From Streptomyces peucetius (GTDB taxonomy: Bacteria > Actinomycetota > Actinomycetes > Streptomycetales > Streptomycetaceae), in the NCBI RefSeq assembly GCF_025854275.1, contig NZ_CP107567.1, positions 1,116,001-1,180,000 on the forward strand: 64,000 nt of DNA. Reading direction: 5' to 3'. Below, piece after piece: positions 1-9,886 of the stretch. The stretch's first letter is position 1, and each line of letters begins with the position of its first letter. The position numbers and the translations under genes are program-made. The notes under the pieces were generated by a model, which was given only the letters and a program-made list of their open reading frames with translations, searched no databases and was not told where the DNA came from.

Positions 1-659
1 TGGTGGAAGGTGTGGTAGCACATGGTGGGCGGCAGGCAGTAGTCCACGTTCCCGCACGACTCGAGTACGCCGGAGTCGATCCCCGCTCCGGCGTACTTCT
101 CCTGGAACCCCTGGTACACGTCGATGTCGTTGTGCAGCCGGGTCACGAACATGAGGTGCTGGGGGAACGACCCGAAGTATCCGGCCGTCTCCAGCACCCG
201 AGTGCTGATGAGGGTCGGATAGCGGTACTCGCTCACCTGGAAGTCCTGGCGGAGGAGCTTCTTGACCGTCCGGTCGAAGTACTCCAGCAAGGAGAGGAAC
301 GGTTCGCCCACCGCCACCTGGCCTTCGCCGGCCTCGCTGACGGCTCCGGCGTCGGCCAGGAGGGTGAAGGTCCCCTCCCGCACCTCGCGCCGGTGGGGGG
401 ACCGCCACACGGATTTGGCGGGTGTCGGCCGCTGCGGGCGCACGTCGCTGTCGACCACGCGGTTGACCTTGTCGGCCAGGACAGCGGGGTCGACGGGCTC
501 CGCCGACCGGATCACCACTCCGCGCACCTCGCCGTCGCCGACGACGAGCTCGAACGCGTCGATGTCGCCGGACACGAAGAACATGCGCCGCTCGATCTCG
601 GGCGCGAGGTGCTCCGGCACCGGAGTGTGCAGGTCGACACGGGTACTGAAGGGGGTCAT
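1..659 (-). CDS. Class II aaRS-like amino acid:[carrier protein] ligase (partial, runs off left edge)
   Basis: The reading frame starts at ATG 659 and is open to the window edge, giving at least 219 residues; the C-terminal part is outside. The visible end has the motifs SFPQHLMFV and YCLPPTMCYH, with closely spaced cysteines, resembling the truncated seryl-tRNA-synthetase homologues that lack a tRNA-binding arm and load an amino acid onto carrier proteins using a Cys-liganded zinc. It lies directly downstream of an FkbJ-like ACP gene, its likely partner. By analogy with zwittermicin-type aminomalonyl-ACP formation I infer serine loading, but the substrate is not readable from this part. The family call rests on motif memory, not an alignment. 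Confidence 0.65.
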   Translation of the reverse strand, partial: MTPFSTRVDLHTPVPEHLAPEIERRMFFVSGDIDAFELVVGDGEVRGVVIRSAEPVDPAVLADKVNRVVDSDVRPQRPTPAKSVWRSPHRREVREGTFTLLADAGAVSEAGEGQVAVGEPFLSLLEYFDRTVKKLLRQDFQVSEYRYPTLISTRVLETAGYFGSFPQHLMFVTRLHNDIDVYQGFQEKYAGAGIDSGVLESCGNVDYCLPPTMCYHTFH

Positions 660-761
660 GGTGGTTCACTCCTGGCCGGATGGTGGGGCGGGACGTTCCG
701 TGGGGTGGTCGCGGGCACCCCCTGCCCGGGCCCCGGGGAGCAGGTCCCCGGGGCCCTGCGG

Positions 762-1013
762 TCAGACCGCCGCGGCGGTGTTCGCGTTCACGAGGCGGAC
801 GAGGCCCGAAACGGTGCGGAAGTTGTCGAACTCCATGTCCTCGGCGCCGAGCTGCAGGGAGAACTCCTTCTCGATGAAAAGGACGAGCTGCATGGCGAAG
901 AGGGAATTGACGTATCCCAGGGCGAAGATGTCGTCCCCGTCGGCGACTTCCTGACCACCCAGGTGCGGGGCGAGGAATGCGCGGATACGGGCGTTCACGT
1001 CGTTGTGCGTCAT
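762..1013 (-). CDS. Free-standing acyl carrier protein, FkbJ/ZmaH-like
   Basis: An 83-residue protein starting at ATG 1013 with AGGAGA as ribosome binding site. The phosphopantetheine site reads GYVNSLFAMQ, with Asn in place of the usual Asp before the modified Ser. This GxVNSLFAMQ signature is typical of the small ACPs that carry oxidised three-carbon extender units in methoxymalonyl-ACP and aminomalonyl-ACP pathways. It sits between the 3-hydroxyacyl-CoA dehydrogenase gene and the aaRS-like ligase gene, so it most likely carries the amino acid while it is oxidised and then delivers it to an acyltransferase domain. Confidence 0.85.
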   Translation of the reverse strand: MTHNDVNARIRAFLAPHLGGQEVADGDDIFALGYVNSLFAMQLVLFIEKEFSLQLGAEDMEFDNFRTVSGLVRLVNANTAAAV

Positions 1014-1042
1014 GTCGTTCTCCTGAGGGATGAAAGGGGTTT

Positions 1043-1894
1043 TCAGTAGGTGTAGAAGCCCTGGGACGTCTTCCGCCCGAGCAGCTTGGCGTCGACCATC
1101 TTCTGCAGCAGGGGGGCGGGCCGGTACTTGGAGTCCTTAAAGCTCTCGTACATGACCGTGAGCGAGTTCAGAATGGTGTCCAGCCCGATCAGGTCACCCG
1201 TTTCCAGGGGGCCCATCTTGTGGCCGAAGCAGCCCTTGAACATCCTGTCGACGTCCTCCGCGGTGGCGACCTGGTCCTGCACGCAGAAGACGGCTTCGTT
1301 GATGGTGAGCATCAGGACCCTGTTGGTCACGAATCCCGGGGCGTCCTGTACGACGATGCCCTCCTTGCTCGTGGCATCGAGGAGCCCCATGGCGACCGCG
1401 AGTGTCTCGTCCGACGTGAAGTAACCGCGCACGACCTCGACCGTGTCCATGAGCGGCACGGGATTCATGAAGTGCAGTCCCAGCACTTCGGCGGGCCGCT
1501 CGGTGACCGATGCCACGCGGGTGATCGGAACGGCCGAGGTGTTGACCGCGAAGACCACGCCAGGACGGCAGATCTTGTCTATCGTCTCGTAGACCTCACG
1601 CTTGACGTCCCAGTTCTCGGTGACGTTCTCGACGACGAAATCGACGTCCGCCAGAGCCTCGGGTTCGGTGCTGGTGGTGATGCGACCCAGAATGGTCTCC
1701 GCGTCGTCGGCGAGTTTCTCCGCGCGGAACAGGCCCTGCATACGCAGGTCCCGTTCCATCTGGCTCCTGGCACTCACGAGCTGGCTCTCCGCGATGTCGA
1801 CCAGGACCACCTCGAAAGAGGACTGGGCCAGGGACTGCGCGACACCGCGGCCGATCGTCCCGGCGCCGATGACACCTATCTTGCTCACGCTCAC
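1043..1894 (-). CDS. 3-hydroxyacyl-CoA dehydrogenase family protein (FkbK/ZmaG-like)
   Basis: The 283-residue protein begins with the NAD-binding Rossmann motif GAGTIGRG (residues 10-17) and has the full 3-hydroxyacyl-CoA dehydrogenase fold, including NTSAVPIT and the LHFMNPVPLMD segment. GTG 1894 is the likely start. In FK520-type clusters FkbK oxidises glyceryl-ACP at its hydroxyl; in zwittermicin ZmaG does the same to seryl-ACP. Here an aaRS-like ligase replaces FkbH, which favours an amino-acid substrate: oxidation of the hydroxymethyl group of ACP-bound serine to the aldehyde. It is co-directional with the ACP gene 29 bp downstream. Confidence 0.85.
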   Translation of the reverse strand: MSVSKIGVIGAGTIGRGVAQSLAQSSFEVVLVDIAESQLVSARSQMERDLRMQGLFRAEKLADDAETILGRITTSTEPEALADVDFVVENVTENWDVKREVYETIDKICRPGVVFAVNTSAVPITRVASVTERPAEVLGLHFMNPVPLMDTVEVVRGYFTSDETLAVAMGLLDATSKEGIVVQDAPGFVTNRVLMLTINEAVFCVQDQVATAEDVDRMFKGCFGHKMGPLETGDLIGLDTILNSLTVMYESFKDSKYRPAPLLQKMVDAKLLGRKTSQGFYTY

Positions 1895-1979
1895 GCCTGC
1901 CGCCTTCGGTTGTTCGGAAGAGAATGGAGGGGATGTCGAGGGGCGGCCCGGCGGACGAGCACCGGGCCGTTGTGCCGCG

Positions 1980-4900
1980 TCACCGGCCGTCGGCCGCGCG
2001 GAGGTCGTCGACGAGCCTGCCCAGGGCGCGGACGGTGGGGCCTTCGTAGACGACCGTCAGCGGCACGGGCAGGGAGAGTTCCTGGCGCAGCCGGTGCACG
2101 ACCTGCAGGCCGAGGAGGGAACTGCCGCCGAGCTCGAAGAAGTTGTCGTGGACACCGACGCTCTGGACCCCGAGCAGCTCCTGCCAGATCACGGCGACCT
2201 GCCGTTCCGTGTCACTGTCGGGCGCCACGTAGGGGTTGCGGAGGTTGGGCCGCTCGTGCTGCTGCCGCGGCATGGCGGCCTCCGCGGCGGGCGCGACCCA
2301 CTGTTCACGACGCCGGACCGGGTCGGAGGTGGAGACCACGACCTGCGCCTGCGGGACCGCGGCCAGCAGGGCGTCCGTCACCCGGCGTCCCTCGTCGGGG
2401 TCCAGAGCCAGGGCCTGGACCGCCGAACCGATGCCGGCCTCGTCCCTCGGCGCGGCGGTGAAGCGCCATGCCTCCCAGTTGACGCTGGACCACGGCTGCC
2501 CGGCGCCGTGGTGGCGCTGCGCGAAGGCGTCGAGCACGGCGTTGGCGGCCGCGTACGCGGCGAACCCGAGGCCGCCGAGGAGGGAGGCGATCGAGGAGCA
2601 GAGGAGGGCGAAGTCCAGTTCCTGGTCCGCCAGTACCTCGTCGAGGACGTACGTGCCGTACAGCTTCGGGTCGAAGTGCCAGGCGCTCTCGCGTTCGCCG
2701 AGGTCGGCCACCACGCGGTGGGCCTCGGCCCCGGTCGTACCGGCGCAGTGCAGCAGCCCGTCGACCCGGCCGTACGCCTGGACCACCGCCTCCTTCACCT
2801 CACGCATGCGGACGGGATCGGAGACGTCGGCGGCGCACACCATCACCTCGGAGCCCAGCTCCTCGAGCGCGCGGACGCCGCGGATCAGGTCCCGGGTGGC
2901 CTCGGGGTGGTCCGGTGCGTCCCAGGTCTCCCGCGACGGCAGCTCGGTACGCCCGAGGAGGACCAGGCGCACCCGTTCCCGCTCGGCGAGGGCCCGGGCC
3001 ATCAGCATGCCGATCTTCCCCAGTCCCCCCGTGATCAGGTAGACCCCGTCCGCCCGGACCGGGGCGGAGTCGCGGCGCGGTTGCTCCGCCGCCACGAAGG
3101 TGGGGGCCCACCAGCGCCGTCCGCGCAGCGCGAGCGTCCGCTCGCCGGCGGGCCGGGAGAGCGCCGGCAGGATCGCGTCCACGGCCGCCGGTGCGGTCTG
3201 CCCGCCCGCGAGGTCGAGATGGACGCAGGTGAGCGACGGGTACTCCTGCGGGAGGACCCGGACGATGCCCTGGACCGCGGCCTTCGGCGGGCAGAGCGCC
3301 TCTTCCCCGGTCACGGAGCAGACCTCGCTGGAGACGACGTCCCACCGCTGCGGCACGCTCAGCCCGGACTCGGTGGCTTGGGCCCAGTGCAGCAGCGAGT
3401 GGAACCCCCGGTCGAGGAGGGCCCGTACGTCCTGCGGGTCGGTGCCGTGGTCCGCGTCGTTCCCCACGCTCCAGCAGTGGAGCACCCGGTCCGGCGGCGA
3501 ACCCTCCTCCCGCAGGGCCTCGGCCAGCCGGGTGTAGTGCTCCGGGCTGCCGGGGTCGAGCACGTAGACGCCCTCGGCCTTGCGGCTCCATTCACTGCCG
3601 GCCCGCACGGTGCGCACCGTCGCGCCGAGACCTTCGAGCCGGTCCGCCAGTTCGCCGCCGACTCCTGTCTCATCCGCGAAGACGAGCCAGCTGTGCGCGG
3701 CCGGCCCGGCCGCGTCGACCGGGGGCACCGGTGCCGTCTGCTGCCAGGACGGGGCGTAGAACCACTGTGCCGGATCCGTATGGCGGCGGGCTTCGGCGGG
3801 TACGCGGGGCGCTGCCGTGCCGCGCTCCACCCAGTAGCGGCGCCGCTCGAACGGGTATGTGGGCAGCGGGGTGCGTCGCGCGCCCCGCACGGGCGGGAAC
3901 GGCTGCGCACGCCCCGCCAGCCACAGCCTGGCGGCGGCGCGGAGCATGGTGGCGCGGTCGCTCTGCCGGTCGAAGACCCCGGGCAGCGAGTGCACCACGA
4001 CCCGGTCGGCGACCGCGGCCGCCGCGGGGTGCTGCACGATCCCGGGCACCATGCTCTGGCCGGGTCCGACCTCGACCACGACGAGTTCGGGAACGGTCCA
4101 GAGAGTGCCGATGCCGTCCGCGAACCGTACCGGCCGCCGCATGTGCTCGGCCCAGTACTCCGGGCTGGTGGCCTCCTCCGGTGTGATCCACGTGCCGGAC
4201 ATGTTGGAGACGAAGGGCGTGGCCGGCGGGTTCAGCCGGACGGTTCGCACCAGCTCCGTGTACGGCGCGACCACCGGGTCCATCATCGGCGAGTGGAAGG
4301 CGAAGCCGGTGGTCAGGCGCCGGGAGGCGATGCCCTCCGCCAGGAGCGCGCGGCCGGCCGCCTCGATCCCTTCGACGGTGCCGGAGAGCACGCAGGTCTG
4401 CGGTCCGTTCACGGCCGCCAGGCAGACGTCCTCGCTCGTCCAGCGGTCGGCCTCGGCCTCCGAGAGCGGTACCGCGAGCATCGCGCCCTCGCCCTGGCCC
4501 TCGATGAGCCTCGCGCGTTCCACCACCAGGCGCAGCGCGTCCGGCAGTGAGAAGACGCCGGCCAGGCAGGCCGCCACGTACTCGCCGAGGCTGTGCCCGA
4601 TCATGGCCTCCGGCTCGATGCCCCAGGAGCCCCAGAGCCTGGCCAGGGAGTACTCGAGGGCGAAGACCGCGGCGTAGCCGAGGCGGGGGCTGTCGAGCGG
4701 GTGCTCGCTGCGCTGCGGCTGGAGCAGCATGCTCCGCAGGTCCATGCCTCCCGCGCCGCCGCGCCCACTGCTCGCGGAGTCGGTGTCCGCGGTGAGCATG
4801 ACGGGGCGGATGTCCAGGCCGAGCAGGGGCAGCAGGAGCTCCGCGCACTCGTCCAACGCCTCCCGGAACACCTCCTCCTGGTCGTAGAGACCTGCGCCCA

Positions 4901-6560
4901 TGCCGGGGTACTGGGCACCGAACCCGGTGAAGACGAAGGCGACGGGCCTGCTGGAGGACTGGGGGCCGGATGCGGTGAGGAGCCTGCCGTCGTCCGGCGC
5001 GCCGAGGATGTCCCGTGCGTCGTCGACGCTCCCGCACAGCAGTGCCCGCCGGTACGGGAACTCCCTGCGGCCCTGTTGGAGGGTGAAGGCGACGTCCTCC
5101 AGCGGCACGCCGGGGTGTGCGCGCAGGTGGTCGAGGAGTTCACCGGTGGCCGTGTCGAGGGCCTCGGGCGACTTGGCCGAAAGGACCAGCAGCTGTTCCG
5201 TGTCCGGGCCGGACCGGCTGTTCCGGGGGATCTCAGGGGGCTGCTCGACGATCAGATGGGCGTTCGTGCCGCCGAGGCCGAACGAGCTGACCGCGGCGCG
5301 GCGCGGTCCGCTGTCCTGGGGCCAGGGCAGGAGCTCGCTGTTGACGTAGAAGGGACCGGATTCCAGGCCGAGCCGCGGGTTGGGTCGCTCGAAGTGCAGG
5401 GTCGGCGGGATCTCGCCCCGTTCCACGACCAGGGCGGTCTTGATCAGCCCGGCCACTCCGGCGGCGGAGTCGAGGTGTCCGATGTTGGTCTTGACGGAGC
5501 CGAGGGCCGTCCGTGCTCGCGGGACGCCGCCGTAGGCCGAGTTGAGTGCCGACACCTCGATCGGGTCGCCGAGGAGGGTGGCGGTCCCGTGCGCCTCGAC
5601 GTAGCGGATGCTCTCCGGGTCCACGTCCGCGTTGGCGAGCGCCGTGGCGATGACGTCGGCCTGGGAGGCGGCGCTCGGGGCGCTGAATCCCGCTCGCGCG
5701 GCGCCGTCGTTGTTGACGGCGCTGCCCCTGATCACCGCGTGGATGTGGTCGTTGTCGTCGACCGCGTCCTGCAGGCGCTTGAGCACCACCATGCCGACGC
5801 CGTCGCCTCCGACGGTGCCCTGGGCCCGGGCGTCGAAGGTGCGGCAGTATCCGTCCGGCGAGTAGATCCCGTCCTCGCGGTAGACATATCCGTCGCGACG
5901 CATGACGTCGACGGCCACGCCTCCGGCGAGGGCGGTGTCGCACTGGTAGGCGAGCAGGGCCTGGCATGCCTGGACGACCGCGACCAGGGAAGTGGAACAG
6001 GCCGACTGCACATTGATGCTGGGGCCGCGCAGGTCCAGCTTGTAGGAGACCCTGCTGCTGAGGAAGTCCGAGCGGTTCCCGATGACCAGCTGGTTCCCGC
6101 CCATGACCTCGACCGCGTCCGGGTGGGAGGCGATGTTGAAGAGGAGGTAGGTGTTGTTCCCCGTGCCGGCGTAGACGCCGGTCAAGCCCTCGTAGCGGTC
6201 GGGGTCGTACCCCGCGCTCTCCAGGGCCGACCAGGCGCACTCCAGGAGGACGCGGTGCTGGGGGTCCATCAGTTCGGCCTCGCGGGGCGAGTAGCCGAAG
6301 AACGCCGCGTCGAACTTGTCGCTGTCCTCGAGCAGGTAGCCGACGGGGACGAAGTCCGGGTCGGCCAAGGCTTCGGCGTCCGCGCCGAGCTCGGCGAGAT
6401 GCTGCTCGTCGAACCGGGTGGCGGCGCAGTGGCCGGCTTTCAGGTTGCTCCAGAACTCCTCGATGGTCCGCGCCTTGGGGAACCGGCCCGCCATACCCAC
6501 GATGGCGATGTCGAGACCGTCCTCGAACGGGCCGGGCTCATCCGGAAGCTGCTCAGTCAT
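1980..6560 (-). CDS. Type I polyketide synthase, KS-AT-KR-ACP
   Basis: A 1526-residue single-module PKS. KS (about 15-440) keeps the triad Cys188 (ACSTSL), His324 and His362. AT (about 540-870) has the nucleophile Ser657 in GHSLG, and the specificity motif at 753-756 is FAFH rather than HAFH (malonyl) or YASH (methylmalonyl). KR (about 1173-1405) has TGGLGKIG, Tyr1336 and Asn1340 but no LDD motif. The ACP serine is 1481. There is no thioesterase. The start overlaps the upstream NRPS stop by 8 bp (ATGACTGA), indicating translational coupling. The odd AT motif plus the adjacent extender-unit genes suggest it takes aminomalonyl-ACP; that is inference. Confidence 0.95.
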   Translation of the reverse strand: MTEQLPDEPGPFEDGLDIAIVGMAGRFPKARTIEEFWSNLKAGHCAATRFDEQHLAELGADAEALADPDFVPVGYLLEDSDKFDAAFFGYSPREAELMDPQHRVLLECAWSALESAGYDPDRYEGLTGVYAGTGNNTYLLFNIASHPDAVEVMGGNQLVIGNRSDFLSSRVSYKLDLRGPSINVQSACSTSLVAVVQACQALLAYQCDTALAGGVAVDVMRRDGYVYREDGIYSPDGYCRTFDARAQGTVGGDGVGMVVLKRLQDAVDDNDHIHAVIRGSAVNNDGAARAGFSAPSAASQADVIATALANADVDPESIRYVEAHGTATLLGDPIEVSALNSAYGGVPRARTALGSVKTNIGHLDSAAGVAGLIKTALVVERGEIPPTLHFERPNPRLGLESGPFYVNSELLPWPQDSGPRRAAVSSFGLGGTNAHLIVEQPPEIPRNSRSGPDTEQLLVLSAKSPEALDTATGELLDHLRAHPGVPLEDVAFTLQQGRREFPYRRALLCGSVDDARDILGAPDDGRLLTASGPQSSSRPVAFVFTGFGAQYPGMGAGLYDQEEVFREALDECAELLLPLLGLDIRPVMLTADTDSASSGRGGAGGMDLRSMLLQPQRSEHPLDSPRLGYAAVFALEYSLARLWGSWGIEPEAMIGHSLGEYVAACLAGVFSLPDALRLVVERARLIEGQGEGAMLAVPLSEAEADRWTSEDVCLAAVNGPQTCVLSGTVEGIEAAGRALLAEGIASRRLTTGFAFHSPMMDPVVAPYTELVRTVRLNPPATPFVSNMSGTWITPEEATSPEYWAEHMRRPVRFADGIGTLWTVPELVVVEVGPGQSMVPGIVQHPAAAAVADRVVVHSLPGVFDRQSDRATMLRAAARLWLAGRAQPFPPVRGARRTPLPTYPFERRRYWVERGTAAPRVPAEARRHTDPAQWFYAPSWQQTAPVPPVDAAGPAAHSWLVFADETGVGGELADRLEGLGATVRTVRAGSEWSRKAEGVYVLDPGSPEHYTRLAEALREEGSPPDRVLHCWSVGNDADHGTDPQDVRALLDRGFHSLLHWAQATESGLSVPQRWDVVSSEVCSVTGEEALCPPKAAVQGIVRVLPQEYPSLTCVHLDLAGGQTAPAAVDAILPALSRPAGERTLALRGRRWWAPTFVAAEQPRRDSAPVRADGVYLITGGLGKIGMLMARALAERERVRLVLLGRTELPSRETWDAPDHPEATRDLIRGVRALEELGSEVMVCAADVSDPVRMREVKEAVVQAYGRVDGLLHCAGTTGAEAHRVVADLGERESAWHFDPKLYGTYVLDEVLADQELDFALLCSSIASLLGGLGFAAYAAANAVLDAFAQRHHGAGQPWSSVNWEAWRFTAAPRDEAGIGSAVQALALDPDEGRRVTDALLAAVPQAQVVVSTSDPVRRREQWVAPAAEAAMPRQQHERPNLRNPYVAPDSDTERQVAVIWQELLGVQSVGVHDNFFELGGSSLLGLQVVHRLRQELSLPVPLTVVYEGPTVRALGRLVDDLRAADGR

Positions 6561-9500
6561 GACGGCCTCGCTTTGCTCGCAACTGCTGCTGACGGCGCTT
6601 CATGAGCGCGTTCTGCTGGGCTCCCCTGGCTCTGGGGGGTGTGTCGGGCGCGGGGGGCTCCCCTCCCGCGGAGAGGAAGGCCGCCTGCGTCCGGACGGAG
6701 GTGTGCCGGAACAGGTCGAGGAGCTCGATGTCGCGGCCCGCGACGGCCTGGAGGCGGTGCTGGAGCTCGACCAGGAGCAGCGAATGCCCCCCGACGTCGA
6801 AGAAGTTCTGGTCGACGCCCACCGCGTCGGTCCGCAGCACCTCCCGCCATGCCTGCGCGACCTGGCGCTCGACCTCGCCCTGGGGCGGCAGTCCGGCCGG
6901 GCCGGCCCCTCCGGCGGCCGCCGGGACGGGCAGCGCGGAGCGGTCGACCTTGCCGTGCGGGGTCAGCGGCAGGGCGTCCAGCACCACGGTCGCCTGCGGG
7001 ACCATGTGCGGCGACACCCGCTCCCGTACGTGCCTTTCGAGCTCCTGGGGGGAGACCGCCCCGGGCGGGGACAGCTCGGCGTACGCGACGACGCGCCGGT
7101 CCCCCGGGGTGTCCTCCCGGACGACCACCACGGCTCCGCGTACGGCCTCGTGGCTGGTGAGCGCGGCCTCGATCTCCCCGAGGGTCACGCGGAAGCCGCG
7201 TATCTTGATCTGGTCGTCGCGCCGTCCCAGGAAGGCGAGGGAGCCGTCGGCCAGGCGGCGCACGATGTCGCCGGTGCGGTAGAGCCGCGCCCCCTCGGGC
7301 CCGCCGAGGGTGTCCGGCACGAAGGCCGCCGAGGTCAGCTCGTCCCTGCGGTGGTAGCCGCGGGCCAGGTTCGTGCCGCCGAGGATCAGCTCGCCGGCCA
7401 CGCCGAAGGGCACGGGACGGCCTTCCGCGTCGACCACGTGTGCCTGGGAGTTCGGAAGGGGGACACCGATCGGCGCGGTGTCCCACTGCGCGTCCAGGTG
7501 CTCGGCGACGGCCAGGGTGAGGACACCCACGGTCGTCTCAGTCGGACCGTAGTGGTTGAACACCCGGCAGTGCGGCACGGAGCGCTGGAGCGCGGTCATC
7601 CACTGCCAGTCCGACGCCTCGCCCCCGATCACGAGCAGGCGGCGGGGAAGGAGGTCCGCGAAGCGGGCCGATGCCTGCAGCGCCCGCAGGTGCGAGGGGG
7701 CGATCTTCAAGCAGTCCACCGCGTGGGTCCGCATCCAGTCGGCCATCCTGGCCGCGTCCAGTGCGTGCTCGCGGGACAGCAGATGGACCTCGCCGCCCGT
7801 GGACAGCGGCGGCATCAGGGCCGTGACGCTGGAATCCACGGTGAGAGGCTGGACCATCGCCCAGCTCAGGGGTCCGTCGATGCCCAGACGCTCGATGACC
7901 GCCCGCGTGTAACCGACCAGTTGGCGGTTCTCCACGACCACCCCCTTGGGCTTGCCGGTGGAGCCCGAGGTGTAGAGGAGGTAGGCGGCGTGCTCCGGCG
8001 CCGAGGCCGGTGTCGCGAGATCGTGTGCCGGACGGCCTTTCAGCACGGTGCAGTCCGCGTCCAGTACGACCGTCTCGTACCCCGCGGCCGGCGCGGGATC
8101 CGTGCAGATCACGACGCCGACCTGGGCGTCGGTGAGGATCGTGTCCCGGCGCTCCGCCGGGTCCCGCGGATCCAGGGGTACGTAGGCGCCCCCTGCCTTG
8201 AGCACGCCCAGCAGGGCCACGACCATCCGCCGGCCGCGCTCCATGCAGATGCCGACGGTGGTCTCCGGGCCGACGCCCAGGTGCCGCAGCAGGTCGGCCT
8301 GCTGGTTGGCCAGGGCGTTCAGCTCCCGGTAGGTGAGGGTCCCGTCCTGCGACCGGACCGCGACCGCGTCGGGCGTCCTGCCCGCCTGCCTCTCGAAGAG
8401 CTGGTGGAACGTCATGTCCGGGAGGTCGCCCCGGACGCCGTTCAGCTCGGCGATCGTGCGTTCCTCCTCCTCGGTGAGGAGGCGGAGCGCGGAGACGACA
8501 CGACGGGGGTCCTCGACGGCGGCGTCCAGCAGCGTCAGGTAGTGCCGTGCCGTCCGCCGTGCGGTGGCGGGGTCGAACACGTCCTCCGCGAACAGCAGGC
8601 GCCCCGTCACCCCGTCCTCCCCCTCGACGAAATCCAGCGCGAGATCGCCGAGCACGTGCGTGACGGGGGCGTCCGGGAACCAGGTCCGGATGCCGGGCAG
8701 TTCACCGATGCGGGGCGCCGCCCGGTAGGAGAAGCCCGGCCTGGTGAGCAGTTCCGCGGCGGGCGCCGGGGTCGGCCGGGCACGTGCCGCGTCAGCCCGC
8801 ACCCGGGCCACCAGCTCGTCCAGGTGCACGCCCGGGAGGACCTCGCACCGGACCGCGGCCGTGGTCTCGGAGGCCGTTCCCGCGGCACCTGCCACGGGAA
8901 CGGCCACGGCGAGTGCGGTCTGGCCGCTGTAGCGGTGCAGGAGGACGAGGTACACAGCGAGCAGTACGTGGTGCAGCTCCGCACCCTGCCGCGCGCCGAG
9001 CGTGCGCAGCGCGGCGGCGGTCCCCCGCGGGATGCCGAACGCCACGCAGCCGGCGTCGAGGGCGCGCCGCGCGGGGCGGGGCCGGTCCAGGGGGAGCTCG
9101 GGGACCGGCGGCAGCTCGGCTGGCCGGTCCGCCGGCCCGGCGGAAGCCGGGGCCGGGACCTGGTCCACCGGGTGGCCCCCGGCGCCCGATGCCTCACGGG
9201 CCGCGGGCGAGGGGGTCTGCGACGCGGCCCCTTTCCCGGTCAGGGCTCCGTAGGCGGCCGCCATGTCCCGCAGGACCTGCTCGAGGAGGGCGTGGTCCGC
9301 GATCAGCCGGTGCGCCACGAGGACGAGGAGGTGTTCGGCGGGTCCGCTCCGGATGAGCAGGGCGCGGGAGAGCGGGCCGCTCTCCGGGTCGAAGGGCGCG
9401 CGGAGCGCTTCGGCCGACGCCTCCCGCACCCGGCGGCTCCGTTCGTCCTCGTCGAGGCCGCTCACGTCGGAGTACTGGACCGGCAGTTCCACCAGGTCCG

Positions 9501-9804
9501 CCGAGAGGCGCACGGGCATCCCGCCGGCGACGGTGAAGCGCGCGCCGGGTGACAGGTGGGTGGCAGCGGCCCCGCGCAGTGCCTCCAGGAGCGCCGGCCG
9601 GTCCGTGTCTCCGGCCAGCCCGAGCCCGGCGGAGACGTGGGTGGCAGTGCGGCCCGGAGCGAGCATGCCGAGCAGCCAGGTCTGCTGCTGGGCCGGGGTG
9701 AGGGGTGCGGGCGGCGCAGCGGGCCCGGTCGGCTCGCCGGGCGTCCGTGGGCTTTCGTGCCCGGGGCCGGTCGGCCCGGTCCGGGAGTGAGGATGGGACG
9801 TCAT
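6553..9804 (-). CDS. NRPS module C-A-T, degenerate condensation domain, Asp-like adenylation pocket
   Basis: About 1083 residues from ATG 9804; an in-frame extension to 9909 would overlap the upstream gene and is Pro/Arg rich, so I reject it. The C domain (about 30-445) has HRLIADH where HHxxxDG is expected, losing the catalytic second His and the Gly. The A domain (about 465-960) has YTSGSTGKPKG and YGPTETT. My hand-read pocket code is D-S-T-K-V-G-H-V-G-K, close to the aspartate code DLTKVGHIGK. The T domain has GGHSLL. It feeds the KS-AT-KR-ACP protein encoded immediately downstream. The C domain may be inactive, structural or have another role. Confidence 0.93.
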   Translation of the reverse strand: MTSHPHSRTGPTGPGHESPRTPGEPTGPAAPPAPLTPAQQQTWLLGMLAPGRTATHVSAGLGLAGDTDRPALLEALRGAAATHLSPGARFTVAGGMPVRLSADLVELPVQYSDVSGLDEDERSRRVREASAEALRAPFDPESGPLSRALLIRSGPAEHLLVLVAHRLIADHALLEQVLRDMAAAYGALTGKGAASQTPSPAAREASGAGGHPVDQVPAPASAGPADRPAELPPVPELPLDRPRPARRALDAGCVAFGIPRGTAAALRTLGARQGAELHHVLLAVYLVLLHRYSGQTALAVAVPVAGAAGTASETTAAVRCEVLPGVHLDELVARVRADAARARPTPAPAAELLTRPGFSYRAAPRIGELPGIRTWFPDAPVTHVLGDLALDFVEGEDGVTGRLLFAEDVFDPATARRTARHYLTLLDAAVEDPRRVVSALRLLTEEEERTIAELNGVRGDLPDMTFHQLFERQAGRTPDAVAVRSQDGTLTYRELNALANQQADLLRHLGVGPETTVGICMERGRRMVVALLGVLKAGGAYVPLDPRDPAERRDTILTDAQVGVVICTDPAPAAGYETVVLDADCTVLKGRPAHDLATPASAPEHAAYLLYTSGSTGKPKGVVVENRQLVGYTRAVIERLGIDGPLSWAMVQPLTVDSSVTALMPPLSTGGEVHLLSREHALDAARMADWMRTHAVDCLKIAPSHLRALQASARFADLLPRRLLVIGGEASDWQWMTALQRSVPHCRVFNHYGPTETTVGVLTLAVAEHLDAQWDTAPIGVPLPNSQAHVVDAEGRPVPFGVAGELILGGTNLARGYHRRDELTSAAFVPDTLGGPEGARLYRTGDIVRRLADGSLAFLGRRDDQIKIRGFRVTLGEIEAALTSHEAVRGAVVVVREDTPGDRRVVAYAELSPPGAVSPQELERHVRERVSPHMVPQATVVLDALPLTPHGKVDRSALPVPAAAGGAGPAGLPPQGEVERQVAQAWREVLRTDAVGVDQNFFDVGGHSLLLVELQHRLQAVAGRDIELLDLFRHTSVRTQAAFLSAGGEPPAPDTPPRARGAQQNALMKRRQQQLRAKRGRHD

Positions 9805-9886
9805 CAGGACTGCCTTGTGGATCGTGAGGTGGACGCGCTGGCTTCGGGAGATGGCCGTGCACCCCGGAGGCCGGGGCCGGCGCGGC

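Noticed and set aside
3..1049. 348-codon plus-strand frame at the left end
   Set aside because: It is antisense to the ACP and ligase genes; the minus strand has ribosome binding sites and clear family motifs.
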